Below are positions 35,243-44,513 of a stretch of 64,000 bases of DNA, piece by piece. Made by a program: the position numbers and the translations under genes. The notes below the pieces were generated by a model. It did no database searches, was not told the DNA's origin, and was given only the letters and a program-made list of their open reading frames with translations. The stretch is taken from positions 1 to 64,000 of the forward strand of contig JASSUK010000034.1 in assembly GCA_031963045.1 (NCBI GenBank), in the 5' to 3' direction. Source of the DNA: JASSUD01 sp031963045 (GTDB lineage Bacteria > Pseudomonadota > Gammaproteobacteria > Burkholderiales > Burkholderiaceae). Positions within the stretch are counted from its first letter, which is position 1. Each line of letters begins with the position of its first letter.

Positions 35243-35990
35243 ATCTGCAGCACCGACCACACACCGCCCCTTACGCAGTTTTGTCAAGCGTGCTGGGCGC
35301 ATTTCTAATGCTCAGCGTCATGCTTATGAAGAGCTGGGGCCGCGGTGGGTTGTGCCTTATCAAAATACGGTTCCAACATGGTCAGCGCTCTTTAATCGCG
35401 CTGCACCTTGTATTTTGGAAATTGGTTTTGGTATGGGAACCGCTACAGCTGAGATTGCGAGTGCGCAACCGCATGTTGATTTTTTAGGAGTAGAGGTCCA
35501 TGAGCCCGGTGTGGGCTCGCTGTTAAAGCAGATCGATGAGCGGGGGTTGAGTAATATACGGATTATTGAGCATGATGCGGTGGAGGTCGTGCAGTCTATG
35601 TTGGGCGAAGCCAGCCTCGATGGGGTACATATTTTCTTTCCCGATCCTTGGCATAAAGCCCGGCACCATAAGCGCCGTCTCATTCAGCCGGCTTTTTTGC
35701 AGCTTCTGGCCACGCGTTTAAAACCAGGTGCTTATATACATTGCGCAACAGACTGGGAACATTATGCGCAACATATGCTGGAAGTACTCAGCGCCGAGCC
35801 TTTGTTGTATAACACGGCTTCTCTTTGCAAATCACCCGTTGAAAGCACGGAAGCTGTAGAACCTTCGCTAGATCTGGCTACCCATTCTGTATCGCGTCCT
35901 GCTTGGCGCCCTGTTACCAAATTTGAAAAGCGTGGGTTGCAGCGCGGGCACGGTATATGGGATCTGGTTTTTCGACGCCGAGAAATATAG
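35193..35990 (+). CDS. trmB: tRNA (guanine-N7-)-methyltransferase
   Basis: About 265 aa; makes m7G46 in tRNA from SAM. N-terminal 30 residues are variable, then RSFVKRAGRISNAQ and GPRWVVPYQ. SAM motif I ILEIGFGMGTATAEIA, acidic VEVHEPGVGSLL, and the TrmB signature FPDPWHKARHHKRRL. The end is TKFEKRGLQRGHGIWDL. The only upstream starts in frame are non-AUG (TTG at 35193), since a stop lies at 35139. Conserved neighbours downstream. Confidence 0.95.
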   Translation: MALNAPTSPPLSALPTESAAPTTHRPLRSFVKRAGRISNAQRHAYEELGPRWVVPYQNTVPTWSALFNRAAPCILEIGFGMGTATAEIASAQPHVDFLGVEVHEPGVGSLLKQIDERGLSNIRIIEHDAVEVVQSMLGEASLDGVHIFFPDPWHKARHHKRRLIQPAFLQLLATRLKPGAYIHCATDWEHYAQHMLEVLSAEPLLYNTASLCKSPVESTEAVEPSLDLATHSVSRPAWRPVTKFEKRGLQRGHGIWDLVFRRREI

Positions 35991-36070
35991 ATTTGCAATC
36001 CCTTCCTCCACATTGTGCGGCCTACTAAGCATCTACGGCTCTTCTTCCAAAGTGCACCCTTATTTACGCC

Positions 36071-36730
36071 ATGAATACTGAAAACGCCCGCTTTAATATG
36101 ATTGAGCAGCAGATCCGCCCTTGGGGTATTAGTGATCTTACTGTGCTAGAGCAACTCCATAATTTGCATCGCGAAGATTTTGTTCCACTCGCTTATCGCA
36201 ATTTTGCATTTGCAGATCTCAATATTCCCCTGCCTAATGGCCAGACTATGCTGGCACCCAAAGTAGAAGCCAGGGTATTGCAAGCACTCGCTGTACAAGA
36301 AGGTGACTCTGTCTTAGTAATTGGTGCAGGAACAGGTTATGTGGCCGGTTTGCTTGCGCTGCATGCGCAACACGTGATCGCTCTTGAATTAGATGCAGAA
36401 ATAGCGGCTCTAGCAGAAAAAAACTTGAGGGCAGCGCACATACAGAATGTAGAAATCATTCAAGCAGATGGTGCACAAGGCTGGCCCAAGGCCGGCCCGT
36501 ACGATGTCATTATGGTGTGTGGTGGCCTGCCGCTACTGCCTCAAACACTGCTTCAACAATTAAAACTCGGTGGGCGACTTGCTGCTTTCGTAGGCCTTGC
36601 TCCGATTTTGCAAACACAATTGGTTACACGAGTAGAAGAGGCTCAATACGATACGCTCACTCTTTTTGAAACGTGGATCGCCCCGCTAAAGTATGCGAAA
36701 CAGCCTCCTATTGCATTAACCTCCGTATAA
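36071..36730 (+). CDS. pcm: Protein-L-isoaspartate O-methyltransferase family protein
   Basis: 219 aa. The N-terminus MNTENARFNMIEQQIRPWGI and REDFVPLAYRNFAFAD is typical of the Burkholderiales Pcm group. GQTMLAPKVEARVLQAL stands where the catalytic PCMT loop lies, followed by the SAM motif VLVIGAGTGYVAGLLA and PYDVIMVCGGLPLLPQ. Repairs isoaspartyl residues in aged proteins in the classical family; this group's exact activity is less tested. Transcribed toward bioY. Confidence 0.9.
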   Translation: MNTENARFNMIEQQIRPWGISDLTVLEQLHNLHREDFVPLAYRNFAFADLNIPLPNGQTMLAPKVEARVLQALAVQEGDSVLVIGAGTGYVAGLLALHAQHVIALELDAEIAALAEKNLRAAHIQNVEIIQADGAQGWPKAGPYDVIMVCGGLPLLPQTLLQQLKLGGRLAAFVGLAPILQTQLVTRVEEAQYDTLTLFETWIAPLKYAKQPPIALTSV

Positions 36731-36845
36731 CAACCTATCCATTTCCTCTAAAAAGCGTTTAGGGTGTATGCAAAATGTGCTGAAGTATCCGAGTTATACG
36801 AGGATTGCGCACATGCATCACCGCAAAAAAGAAAAAGCACCAATT

Positions 36846-37421
36846 ATGAGCACCACTTTCTCTGTTACAGGAATGCCCATCATGCTAAGACGCCATTCCC
36901 TCATCATGCAAATCTGTATGGTGCTTGCAGGCACATTATGGTTAGCTGCAAGCTCTTGGATTAAAGTGCCGATGTTCCCTGTTCCAATGACTTTGCAAAC
37001 TTTTGCTTTAGCCACTTTAGCGGTTGCCTATGGACGACGTTTAAGTGCTTTAAGTGCGTTGGCATGGTTAGCAGAAGGCGCACTAGGTATGCCTGTTTTT
37101 GCTGGTGGAGCAGCGGGTATTCACTACCTCTTTGGGCCTACCGGCGGCTATCTGTGGTCTTTTCCGCTAATAGCCGTATTCATCGCCTGGGCGGCTGAAA
37201 ACGGATGGTTAAATCGCATCATTAAAGGTACTGCAACCCTAGTGGCAGCCCATGCGCTGTGCTTGGCTTGTGGCGCTGCTTGGTTGGCTCTTTTTATCGG
37301 TGGCGAGCAAGCTTGGCAGCTTGGTGTAGAGCCTTTTATTCTTGGCTCCTTGTTAAAGTCACTGCTTGCCATGCTCACAATAGATATTGGCCGTGCAGTA
37401 CGCCGTCGCATGAATAAGTAG
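36846..37421 (+). CDS. bioY: Biotin transporter BioY
   Basis: About 191 aa from MSTTFSVTG. Substrate-binding (S) component of ECF-type biotin transport; about six membrane spans. Signature regions: IKVPMFPVPMTLQTFALA, GALGMPVFAGGAAGIHYLFGPTGGYLWSF and a final AMLTIDIGRAVRRRM. A frame open to 36768 adds a polar 26 residues unlike the family. No ECF ATPase or EcfT gene is nearby, so BioY acts alone or with a module elsewhere. Suggests dependence on host biotin. Confidence 0.93.
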   Translation: MSTTFSVTGMPIMLRRHSLIMQICMVLAGTLWLAASSWIKVPMFPVPMTLQTFALATLAVAYGRRLSALSALAWLAEGALGMPVFAGGAAGIHYLFGPTGGYLWSFPLIAVFIAWAAENGWLNRIIKGTATLVAAHALCLACGAAWLALFIGGEQAWQLGVEPFILGSLLKSLLAMLTIDIGRAVRRRMNK

Positions 37422-37501
37422 CAATAGTTTTTTATATTTTTTGAGGGCCTCTTCTAAATTGAGAAATTTGGAATGGGTCCTTCATTTTAAATGGCGAATA
37501 T

Positions 37502-37855
37502 ATGCACTCCCTGGCACCTACTGAGCTGGCCGATTGGTTAGCTACTGGGCAAACTAGTTTTCTTACAATGCATGCGAAGCCTTACCTCCTCGATGTACGT
37601 GAAGAATGGGAAACAGAGCTTGCTCAAATTCCGGGCTCCGTCACGATTGGGCTTGCAAAACTTCCTGAAAGCCATGCTTTCCTGGACTCATTCGCTTCTA
37701 AAGAAACCCCTATTGTTTGCATTTGTCATCACGGCGTACGCAGTGCGCATGCTGCGCGCTTTCTAAAAGAGCAGGGGTTTTCGAATGTATTTAATTTACA
37801 AGGCGGAATCCATGCATGGGCGCATGATGTTGATAGGGGAATGAAGACATATTGA
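37502..37855 (+). CDS. Rhodanese-like domain protein
   Basis: 117 aa single rhodanese domain. The active-site loop VCICHHGVRSAHAARFL provides the catalytic Cys (around residue 80), and YLLDVREEWETELAQIPGSV is the CH2A motif. Transfers sulfane sulfur or senses thiols; the GlpE/PspE-like acceptor is unknown. Follows bioY by 80 bp on the same strand. Confidence 0.92.
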   Translation: MHSLAPTELADWLATGQTSFLTMHAKPYLLDVREEWETELAQIPGSVTIGLAKLPESHAFLDSFASKETPIVCICHHGVRSAHAARFLKEQGFSNVFNLQGGIHAWAHDVDRGMKTY

Positions 37856-37870
37856 ATTGACTGATTTAAT

Positions 37871-38104
37871 TGATGTTACGCAGGTATTCAAGAAGATAGT
37901 GGTCATCATGTTGGGGTTCCTTCGTCACCACCAACCTACCGAGATGCATATGTAAAAGGGCTCTATCAACCTCTACTAACCACAAGAAAAGCAAAGCACG
38001 GTAGGTTGGTGGTGACGAAGGAACCCCAACATGATGACCACCTACTTTTAATCTTTGCGCTCTGCTTATCAACAACTCATCGTTCTACAACGTACGTAAC
38101 ATCA
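37871..38104. repeat. Full family-1 element with TGATGTTACG ends
   Basis: 234 bp from TGATGTTACGCAGG to CGTACGTAACATCA. Inner palindrome: CATGTTGGGGTTCCTTCGTCACCACCAACCTACC and its complement with an 80-bp spacer. The right side (CTCTGCTTATCAACAACTCATCGTTCTACAACG) matches the half element at 15920. The 38105-38302 flank has no gene. Confidence 0.75.
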
Positions 38105-38302
38105 GCTATTACACAAAATTTAAACCTAACAGTTGATTTGTAACTTGCAAGTCATCATAATGATCCTCTACTGAAATAAAAACCAGTAATAAATTATATA
38201 AAAAAATTGATCTCGACTTCGGCCGCATTTCCTCACAGCCACTAGGGTGCGTCCTCCACAGCTCAAGATCGCAAGCATATATACAGGCAAAAAGAGGAAA
38301 TT

Positions 38303-38614
38303 ATGTGCGCAGTTGCAATTGATCTATTTAATAAATTTAAAAATGTAGGGTTTACTGAGGCGCAAGCCAGTCTTCTTGCTACGCTTTTTAGTAAAGCCCA
38401 TCTATCAGAGGATCTTGTTGTCAGAAAGGATTTAAATAAATACGCGACCCAATCAGAATTTTATGCATATAAGTCTGATATGAAACATTATCAGAAAATC
38501 CTAGAAATGCGCTCAGACCATAAATTCGACCAGGTCTTTCGTAAACTAGATCAGTGCCGGCTTGAGCTTAAAAATGAAATGGCTCAAATTCTACTGAGCT
38601 TCAGACTGAAATAA
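38303..38614 (+). CDS. Small coiled-coil protein, DUF1640-like
   Basis: 103 aa. Short head FKNVGFTEAQASLLATLFSK, then a charged helix rich in Lys/Asp/Leu, as in CCDC90/DUF1640 proteins. Most of that family end in a membrane helix; this one ends in LLSFRLK with no clear span, so it may be shortened. AAGAGGAAATT upstream of the ATG. A remnant copy of its 5' part lies at 15805-15915 next to the same repeat, so the gene and element have been copied together. Confidence 0.7.
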   Translation: MCAVAIDLFNKFKNVGFTEAQASLLATLFSKAHLSEDLVVRKDLNKYATQSEFYAYKSDMKHYQKILEMRSDHKFDQVFRKLDQCRLELKNEMAQILLSFRLK

Positions 38615-38644
38615 CTCGAAACCATAAATGTCGCCCACTCCAAT

Positions 38645-39829
38645 CTATAACCGCTGCGCGCGGACGCTAGCTTTTTCCAAATAACTTTGCGTCTGCATCT
38701 CCACTATGCGAGACATCGTGCGTGCGCACTGGCGAATCAGGGTGGGGCCTACATACAACTCAGAAAGTGGGACGGCAGAAGATAATATTAAGCACGTTTG
38801 CGTATCGTACAACACGTCAACAAGCCAAGTGAATCGGCGGGCAGCCAGTGTTTGATCTTCATTGAGTTCAGGGAGATTGGAGACGATCACCGTATGAAAG
38901 CGCCGCGCAATATCGAGATAATCATTTTGTGAGCGTGCTGCGCCACACAACACCTGAAAATCAAACCACACTACGCCCGGCGCGCAGGCGAGCGCAGGTA
39001 CCTTTCGGTGCTCGATCTGTAATACTACTGCAGCTTCGGCGGCATTTTGGCTCTGTAAATCAGTGCCTGTTAACTGCGCAAAAATATCCAGTAAAGCTGC
39101 ATGTGTTTGCGCCCCTAAAGGCGTGTGGTAACACTGTAGACCTTCCACTCTAGCGGGCAAATGCGCAGCTACCGAATCTGAATCCATAGGGATATCGCCG
39201 TGCGGCTCTATGGATGGTGCTCCTTGTAGGTGTCGATAATCTATGCCTCCATCCACATGCAGCACATCGAGTTGCTCATAGATCAGCGCAATAGCACTCA
39301 ACATACGCTCTCGGTGCAGCCCATCTGGATACAGTTGATCGGGTCGATCATTCGACGTCATAACAAACTGCACCCCTTCCTCAAAAAGCGCGTGCAGGAG
39401 TCGATAGAGCAACATTGCATCGGCTATATCGGTGATGTGAAATTCATCAAAACAGATTAGCCGGTAGCGCTGTGCCATCTTTGCAGCGAGCACATCCAGC
39501 GGATTAGCATGGCCCTTGAGTGTTTGGAGTTGTTGGTGCACTTCTCGCATAAATTCATGAAAATGCAGGCGTACCCGCTTCTTCACAGGTACACAGGCAC
39601 AAAAAGCATTCATTAAAAAGCTTTTACCGCGCCCTACCCCTCCCCACATATATACGCCCTTAGGGGCAGTACTACGCCTCCATTTTTTTAAGAAATGGGA
39701 GCGACTCGCCTCATAGTCAACCCACTCCAGATAGCAGCGCTGCAAGCGCTCAATAGCGACTTGTTGTGCAGGGTCTGCATGGTGGCCTCGTTTTTTAAGT
39801 TCGAGTTCGCAGTATGTCAAAACATCCAT
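38645..39829 (-). CDS. zapE: AFG1/ZapE-family ATPase
   Basis: 394 aa. AAA+-type P-loop ATPase; ZapE destabilises the Z-ring in E. coli and AFG1 helps mitochondrial protein turnover. Walker A WGGVGRGKSFLMNAF, Walker B YRLICFDEFHITDIADAM, sensor MTSNDRPDQLYPDGLHRERM. Start MDVLTYCELELKKRG (39829) matches the family; the open frame to 39943 would add a hydrophobic leader unlike relatives. Follows lpdA on the same strand, a conserved Burkholderia neighbour. Confidence 0.93.
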   Translation of the reverse strand: MDVLTYCELELKKRGHHADPAQQVAIERLQRCYLEWVDYEASRSHFLKKWRRSTAPKGVYMWGGVGRGKSFLMNAFCACVPVKKRVRLHFHEFMREVHQQLQTLKGHANPLDVLAAKMAQRYRLICFDEFHITDIADAMLLYRLLHALFEEGVQFVMTSNDRPDQLYPDGLHRERMLSAIALIYEQLDVLHVDGGIDYRHLQGAPSIEPHGDIPMDSDSVAAHLPARVEGLQCYHTPLGAQTHAALLDIFAQLTGTDLQSQNAAEAAVVLQIEHRKVPALACAPGVVWFDFQVLCGAARSQNDYLDIARRFHTVIVSNLPELNEDQTLAARRFTWLVDVLYDTQTCLILSSAVPLSELYVGPTLIRQCARTMSRIVEMQTQSYLEKASVRAQRL

Positions 39830-39875
39830 AATGTGCTTCAAAAAATGCTTAGGGGCGTGGCCCAAAACGACTATT

Positions 39876-39992
39876 AAAAAGTAAAGGGCCCAAAAAGTGA
39901 TTAGAGTAAGTAAGGGAATAGGTGAGGCTCTACTTCGCCTCAATCTCCCCTTCTCACGTCACGCTTTTTGGACCCTTTATGTACTGCTTTTT
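39876..39992. repeat. Inverted repeat between lpdA and zapE
   Basis: AGTAAAGGGCCCAAAAAGTGA and TCACGCTTTTTGGACCCTTTATGTACT are imperfect complements with a ~55-nt spacer, which carries its own GAGGC-CTC hairpin. It may be a terminator or another small palindromic element; unlike families 1 and 2. Confidence 0.5.
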
Positions 39993-40006
39993 GCGTAGTT
40001 CGAGTT

Positions 40007-41455
40007 TTACATATTCAATGCGCGCTTATCTACAGCCAACGCTGCCTCGCGTAGTACTTCAGACAAGGAAGGATGTGCATGGCAAATTCTAGCGATATCT
40101 TCAGAAGCAGCCTTGAATTCCATAGCCATCACCGCCTCTGCGATCAGATCGGAAGCATTTGCGGACAAAATATGTACGCCCAGAATTTCATCGGTCTTGG
40201 CGTCGCAGAGCATTTTTGCAAATCCTTCTGCATGGCCCATACCTAATGCACGGCCATTTGCAGCGAATGGGAATTGGCCTGTTTTATATGCCCGACCCTC
40301 TGCTTTGAGCTGTTGCTCAGTCTGCCCAACCCAAGCGATTTCTGGAGTGGTGTAAATGACAGAAGGTATGCAGTTGTAATCGATATGGGGTTTTTGGCCA
40401 TCGATAAGTTCAGCCACCATAACCGCTTCATCTTCTGCTTTATGCGCAAGCATAGGACCGCGCACCACGTCGCCAATTGCATACACATTAGGCAAACGTG
40501 TTTGGCAATAGTCATCTACTTCAATAAAGCCGCGCGCGTTAACCTCTAGACCCACTTTCTGAAGGCCTAGATCATCGGTATTGGGTGTACGACCTATGGA
40601 GAGAATTAAGCGATCTGCTTCGAGTTTTTGATCTTTACCGTCTTTATCCGTGTAAGCAATCGTCACACCGGTTTTAGATGCGTCAACTTTGCTTATCTTA
40701 ACGCCCATATTCAAGGTCAAACCTTGTTGGGTAAAGAGCTTTTGTGCTTCTTTTGAAACATCTTTATCTGCAGCAGGCAGAAAATCGGGCGCACCTTCTA
40801 AAATCGTGACTTGCGAACCTAGGCGACGCCATACTGAGCCCAACTCTAAGCCGATAACCCCTGCACCGATAACCGCTAGTTTTTTGGGTACAGAGTCAAA
40901 AGTTAAAGCGCCTTCGTTATCTGCAATAATTTTTTGATCTACTGTCACATCCGGCAAGTGACGTGCTTTTGAGCCTGTCGCAATGATGATGTTTTTACCG
41001 AGCAACACCCCATTTTTTTTATCTTTTTCAGCACCACTATTGGCTTGAAATTCTATTTGGTAACCCTCTTCGGTCTTACCAGCAAAGCGGCCATGCCCCT
41101 TGAACCAAGTGATTTTATTTTTACGGAAGAGAAACTCGATTCCTTTCGTCATTTTGCTGACGATTCCCGATTTACGGGACAACATTTTTTGAAGGTCTAG
41201 TGCTAAACCTTTCACTTCAATGCCGTGTTGTTCGAAGTGATGTCCAGCAGCTTCAAAGGCTTCCGAGGAAAACAATAAAGCTTTAGAAGGGATACAACCT
41301 ACGTTCAAGCAGGTGCCTCCTAATGCAGGGGTTCCCTCAGGGCTTAACCATTCCTCGATACACGCCACAGAGCGGCCCAATTGCGCTGCTCGGATCGCCG
41401 CGATATATCCACCCGGTCCTCCACCAATTACGATCACATCAAACTGTTCAGACAT
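40007..41455 (-). CDS. lpdA: Dihydrolipoyl dehydrogenase (E3)
   Basis: 482 aa FAD/NAD disulfide oxidoreductase that reoxidises lipoamide in 2-oxoacid dehydrogenase complexes. FAD motif VIGGGPGGYIAAIRAAQLG, redox-active disulfide GGTCLNVGCIPSKALL, NAD motif LAVIGAGVIGLELGSVW, FAD motif TRLPNVYAIGDVV, and the catalytic His-Glu in CHAHPSLSEVLREAA. Start at MSEQFDV with AAGGA at the right distance; MAM two codons earlier is possible. E1 and E2 genes are not adjacent, being replaced upstream by tilS. Confidence 0.97.
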   Translation of the reverse strand: MSEQFDVIVIGGGPGGYIAAIRAAQLGRSVACIEEWLSPEGTPALGGTCLNVGCIPSKALLFSSEAFEAAGHHFEQHGIEVKGLALDLQKMLSRKSGIVSKMTKGIEFLFRKNKITWFKGHGRFAGKTEEGYQIEFQANSGAEKDKKNGVLLGKNIIIATGSKARHLPDVTVDQKIIADNEGALTFDSVPKKLAVIGAGVIGLELGSVWRRLGSQVTILEGAPDFLPAADKDVSKEAQKLFTQQGLTLNMGVKISKVDASKTGVTIAYTDKDGKDQKLEADRLILSIGRTPNTDDLGLQKVGLEVNARGFIEVDDYCQTRLPNVYAIGDVVRGPMLAHKAEDEAVMVAELIDGQKPHIDYNCIPSVIYTTPEIAWVGQTEQQLKAEGRAYKTGQFPFAANGRALGMGHAEGFAKMLCDAKTDEILGVHILSANASDLIAEAVMAMEFKAASEDIARICHAHPSLSEVLREAALAVDKRALNM

Positions 41456-41493
41456 AGCCATCCTTCAATACCTTCAATAAAAAAACTGTAGTT

Positions 41494-43047
41494 CTATAGG
41501 GGTTCTACACACCATTCTAGTCGTACATAGTCTTCAGACTGTGTACCAATTTCAGATTCAGCAGCGGCGATATCGCCCAGATTTAGCCCTACATAAGGGA
41601 CAAATAAAAGCGTTTCGCCTATATAAATTAATGGAAGCGCACGCTGCCAGGCTGGCACGCTCGCTTCTTGAAACAATTTTTTCAGCGTTCGGCTAGGCGC
41701 CCCCGGGTGTGCCCGGAAACGCTCGCCACCAGAGCGCTTACGCGCAGTCAGTGGCTTAGAGCACAGCAAGGCTGTAGATACGCTAGCCGTCTCATTTTTC
41801 GAGGCCATTATAAAGTGCACGCTGCCTCCCCAAGAAGCTAGCGGCCACTGTGTTTGACCTTGCCACTGCAAAAGCATCTGCTCGGAATCCGCACCAGGGT
41901 CTTGCAATGCTTGCTCATCCGCCCGTTCCCAATACATACGGTCACGATAAATCGACAAATAAAAATTCGCATAAGGAATTTGCCATGCAGCACGCTTTGG
42001 TGCAGCAGCATGTGTCGAATGTAGGGAGGGCGATGGTAACAGTCTATTTTTATCTAACTGCCGACACGCCTCATCCAGCCATGCAGAAGAAGCAACTGGT
42101 ACCTCTTCGATGCGCATCCAGTAACGCAACACATTCACAGCCCTAGCAAAAGAGCGATGGAGCAATGCATTAAAAGCATGGTGAGAGAGCATGCGCGATG
42201 TATGCGCATTGCCCACACTATGCGGCTCGCTCTCTAATGCGCGTAAATCTATTTCAGCTAAATCATCTAAAAGACTTTGAGTTTGTGCTGCATATCTAGC
42301 AAAGCGCACACTAGCCTTTCTGTACGCAGGAAAATGCTTCGCCACTTGAGGCAATATATCGTGACGTAGCGCATTACGTGCATAACGCACATCGACATTA
42401 CTATCGTCTTCAATCCAAGATAAGTGGTGATGCGCAGCATACGCTTGAATAGCGCTACGAGGCACAGACAAGAGCGGACGTAGCCAGGTAATGGTATGCG
42501 TAGCACTGGCTTTTGAGGGGCCAAGCGCCTTATTCTCTGCAAACCCAGCATGTGACCCTATCCGCTCTACGGGCTTTTCAGGCATCGCTGCCACTCCTGG
42601 CAACCCACCACCTCTGAGCAACTGCAGCCACATCGTTTCAACCTGATCATCTTCATGATGACCTAGCAATAGAACGCTCGCGTCATTTTGTATACATAAT
42701 GCGCTCAAAGCAGCATAGCGCGCTTCACGCGCCGCCGCCTCTATACCCTGCCCCGATGCATCAATCACCACGCGGCGTGCTTCAAATTGCACGCCTAAAC
42801 GCTGCGCTACAGACTGCGCGGCTTCTTGCCAACTATCTGCTTGCACGTTTAATCCGTGATGCACATGTAAAGCTACACAACGGTGCGCTCCCAAGCATGT
42901 TACCGCTGCATGCAACAGCACACTCGAATCGACTCCACCGCTAAACGCAATGGCAAATCGCCGTTTTTCAAGCTCATGCTGAGGAAGCAATGTTAATTTT
43001 GCCTGAAAAGCTTTAAGCACTGGCTCAAAAGTGAGATCAAAAGTCAT
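41494..43047 (-). CDS. tilS: tRNA(Ile)-lysidine synthase
   Basis: 517 aa. Converts C34 of the CAU-anticodon tRNA-Ile to lysidine so it reads AUA; essential. N-type PP-loop FSGGVDSSVLLHAAV (residues ~34-47), HHEDDQVETMWLQLLRGG, and a C-terminal tRNA-binding domain (GGERFRAHPGAPSRTLKKL). Downstream of accA on the same strand, but a family-1 repeat fills the 206-bp gap and ends 11 bp from the tilS start. Confidence 0.95.
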   Translation of the reverse strand: MTFDLTFEPVLKAFQAKLTLLPQHELEKRRFAIAFSGGVDSSVLLHAAVTCLGAHRCVALHVHHGLNVQADSWQEAAQSVAQRLGVQFEARRVVIDASGQGIEAAAREARYAALSALCIQNDASVLLLGHHEDDQVETMWLQLLRGGGLPGVAAMPEKPVERIGSHAGFAENKALGPSKASATHTITWLRPLLSVPRSAIQAYAAHHHLSWIEDDSNVDVRYARNALRHDILPQVAKHFPAYRKASVRFARYAAQTQSLLDDLAEIDLRALESEPHSVGNAHTSRMLSHHAFNALLHRSFARAVNVLRYWMRIEEVPVASSAWLDEACRQLDKNRLLPSPSLHSTHAAAPKRAAWQIPYANFYLSIYRDRMYWERADEQALQDPGADSEQMLLQWQGQTQWPLASWGGSVHFIMASKNETASVSTALLCSKPLTARKRSGGERFRAHPGAPSRTLKKLFQEASVPAWQRALPLIYIGETLLFVPYVGLNLGDIAAAESEIGTQSEDYVRLEWCVEPL

Positions 43048-43057
43048 AAAGCTCTAC

Positions 43058-43249
43058 GGTAGGTTGGTGGTGAAGCACGAACCCCAACATGCGCACCACT
43101 GCCTTCTAATCATGGCCTTTTGCAAATATAAGCAGGTTTCAAAAGGTCTGTGGTCTGCATGTTGGGGTTCCTTCGTCACCCCAACCTACCGCTCTAAAAC
43201 CTGCATGTGGATTTCGTGTTGGAGTTCCTTCGTCACCGTCAACCTCGTT
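43058..43249. repeat. Family-1 repeat with an extra arm
   Basis: GGTAGGTTGGTGGTGAAGCACG ... CCCCAACCTACC (43058-43190) plus a third, diverged arm (TGTTGGAGTTCCTTCGTCACCGTCAACCTCG) to 43249, five bases from the accA stop. Would be transcribed with accA-tilS. Confidence 0.75.
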
Positions 43250-43253
43250 ACTT

Positions 43254-44225
43254 TTATAAAGTCTCGGAGGAGTCTGTGAACTTACCGTAGCTCATCAATC
43301 TTTCGAACCTTCTTGCCTTGAGTTCACTGATACTCATAGGTTGCAACTGTCGCAAACAATCCACCAGCGTACGTTTTAAAATCGCAGCCATAGCTTTAGT
43401 GTCGCGATGTGCGCCTCCTAAAGGTTCATTGACTACTTTATCAATCAGGCCTAGTGCTTTAATACGCTGCGCGGTCAAACCCAATGCATCAGCCGCTTCA
43501 GGCGCACGTGCTGCGCTTTTCCATAAAATGGATGCACACCCTTCAGGAGAAATCACAGAATAAATAGAGTGTTGCAGCATAAGCACATTGTCTGCCACAC
43601 CAATAGCTAGCGCCCCTCCTGACCCCCCTTCCCCAATAATCGTGGCGATTATCGGTGTTTTGAGCTCAGCCATCACATACAAGTTATAACCAATAGCTTC
43701 AGACTGCCCCCGTTCTTCTGCCCCCACACCTGGATAAGCGCCCGGCGTATCAATAAAAGTAAATATGGGTAGACCAAATTTTTCAGCAAGCCGCATCAAG
43801 CGCTCGGCTTTGCGATAGCCCTCAGGTTTGGACATACCAAAGTTGCGTGCAGCGCGCTCTTTAGTATCACGCCCTTTTTGGTGCCCAATAACCATACAGG
43901 GCTGCCCATTCAAACGCGCTAACCCACAAATTATCGACAAATCATCCGCAAAAGCACGATCTCCATGCAATTCATGGAAGTCTGTGAAAATATGCTCGAT
44001 GTAATCCAAGGTATAAGGGCGCTGCGGATGACGCGCAATCTGTACTACTTGCCAAGGGGTCAGTTTGGAATACAGATCTTTGGTAAGTTGGCGGCTTTTT
44101 TCAGAGAGCTGCTCAACTTCTCTAGAGAGATCTAGAACTGAATCGTCCTGCACAAAACGCAGTTCTTCAATTTTTGCTTCGAGCTCTGCAATCGGCCCTT
44201 CAAAATCTAAAAAGGTAGTTTTCAT
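43254..44225 (-). CDS. accA: Acetyl-CoA carboxylase carboxyltransferase subunit alpha
   Basis: 323 aa. With AccD transfers CO2 from biotin to acetyl-CoA, making malonyl-CoA for fatty acids. Start MKTTFLDFEGPIAELEAKIE matches the family; the frame is open to 44339. Core: VIGHQKGRDTKERAARNFGM, FIDTPGAYPGVGAEERGQSEAI, IGEGGSGGALAIGVAD and ISPEGCASILWK. Between alkA and tilS in an order kept in Burkholderia. A family-2 repeat separates it from alkA. Confidence 0.97.
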   Translation of the reverse strand: MKTTFLDFEGPIAELEAKIEELRFVQDDSVLDLSREVEQLSEKSRQLTKDLYSKLTPWQVVQIARHPQRPYTLDYIEHIFTDFHELHGDRAFADDLSIICGLARLNGQPCMVIGHQKGRDTKERAARNFGMSKPEGYRKAERLMRLAEKFGLPIFTFIDTPGAYPGVGAEERGQSEAIGYNLYVMAELKTPIIATIIGEGGSGGALAIGVADNVLMLQHSIYSVISPEGCASILWKSAARAPEAADALGLTAQRIKALGLIDKVVNEPLGGAHRDTKAMAAILKRTLVDCLRQLQPMSISELKARRFERLMSYGKFTDSSETL

Positions 44226-44353
44226 GAATCCGTCAGAAAAAGCTTTCGAATTTTTTCGAAGCAGGATAGTCCATGGAGTAATGGATAGAACTTGCTCCCT
44301 ATTTTTAGCCATGGTTAAAAACAGGGCTTTATATACCACAGCACAGAATTGCT

Positions 44354-44485
44354 AGGGCGTGTCCTCAATTGTCCAAAAGGGTTCATATTTGGGGGAGCCG
44401 GAGCTGTACTTTTTTGTACAGTGAGGATCCCGAGCACCGCACGACCCTGAAGATGGGCCCTTTGGGGCGATTGAGGACATGCCCT
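44354..44485. repeat. Family-2 repeat
   Basis: 132 bp with near-perfect ends AGGGCGTGTCCTCAATTG and GATTGAGGACATGCCCT, inner TTTGGGGGAGC, the GTAC-TTTTTT-GTAC palindrome and GGGCCCTTTGG. Between alkA and accA. Confidence 0.8.
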
Positions 44486-44513
44486 AGGCTGTATCTACAA
44501 GGATAGACACATT

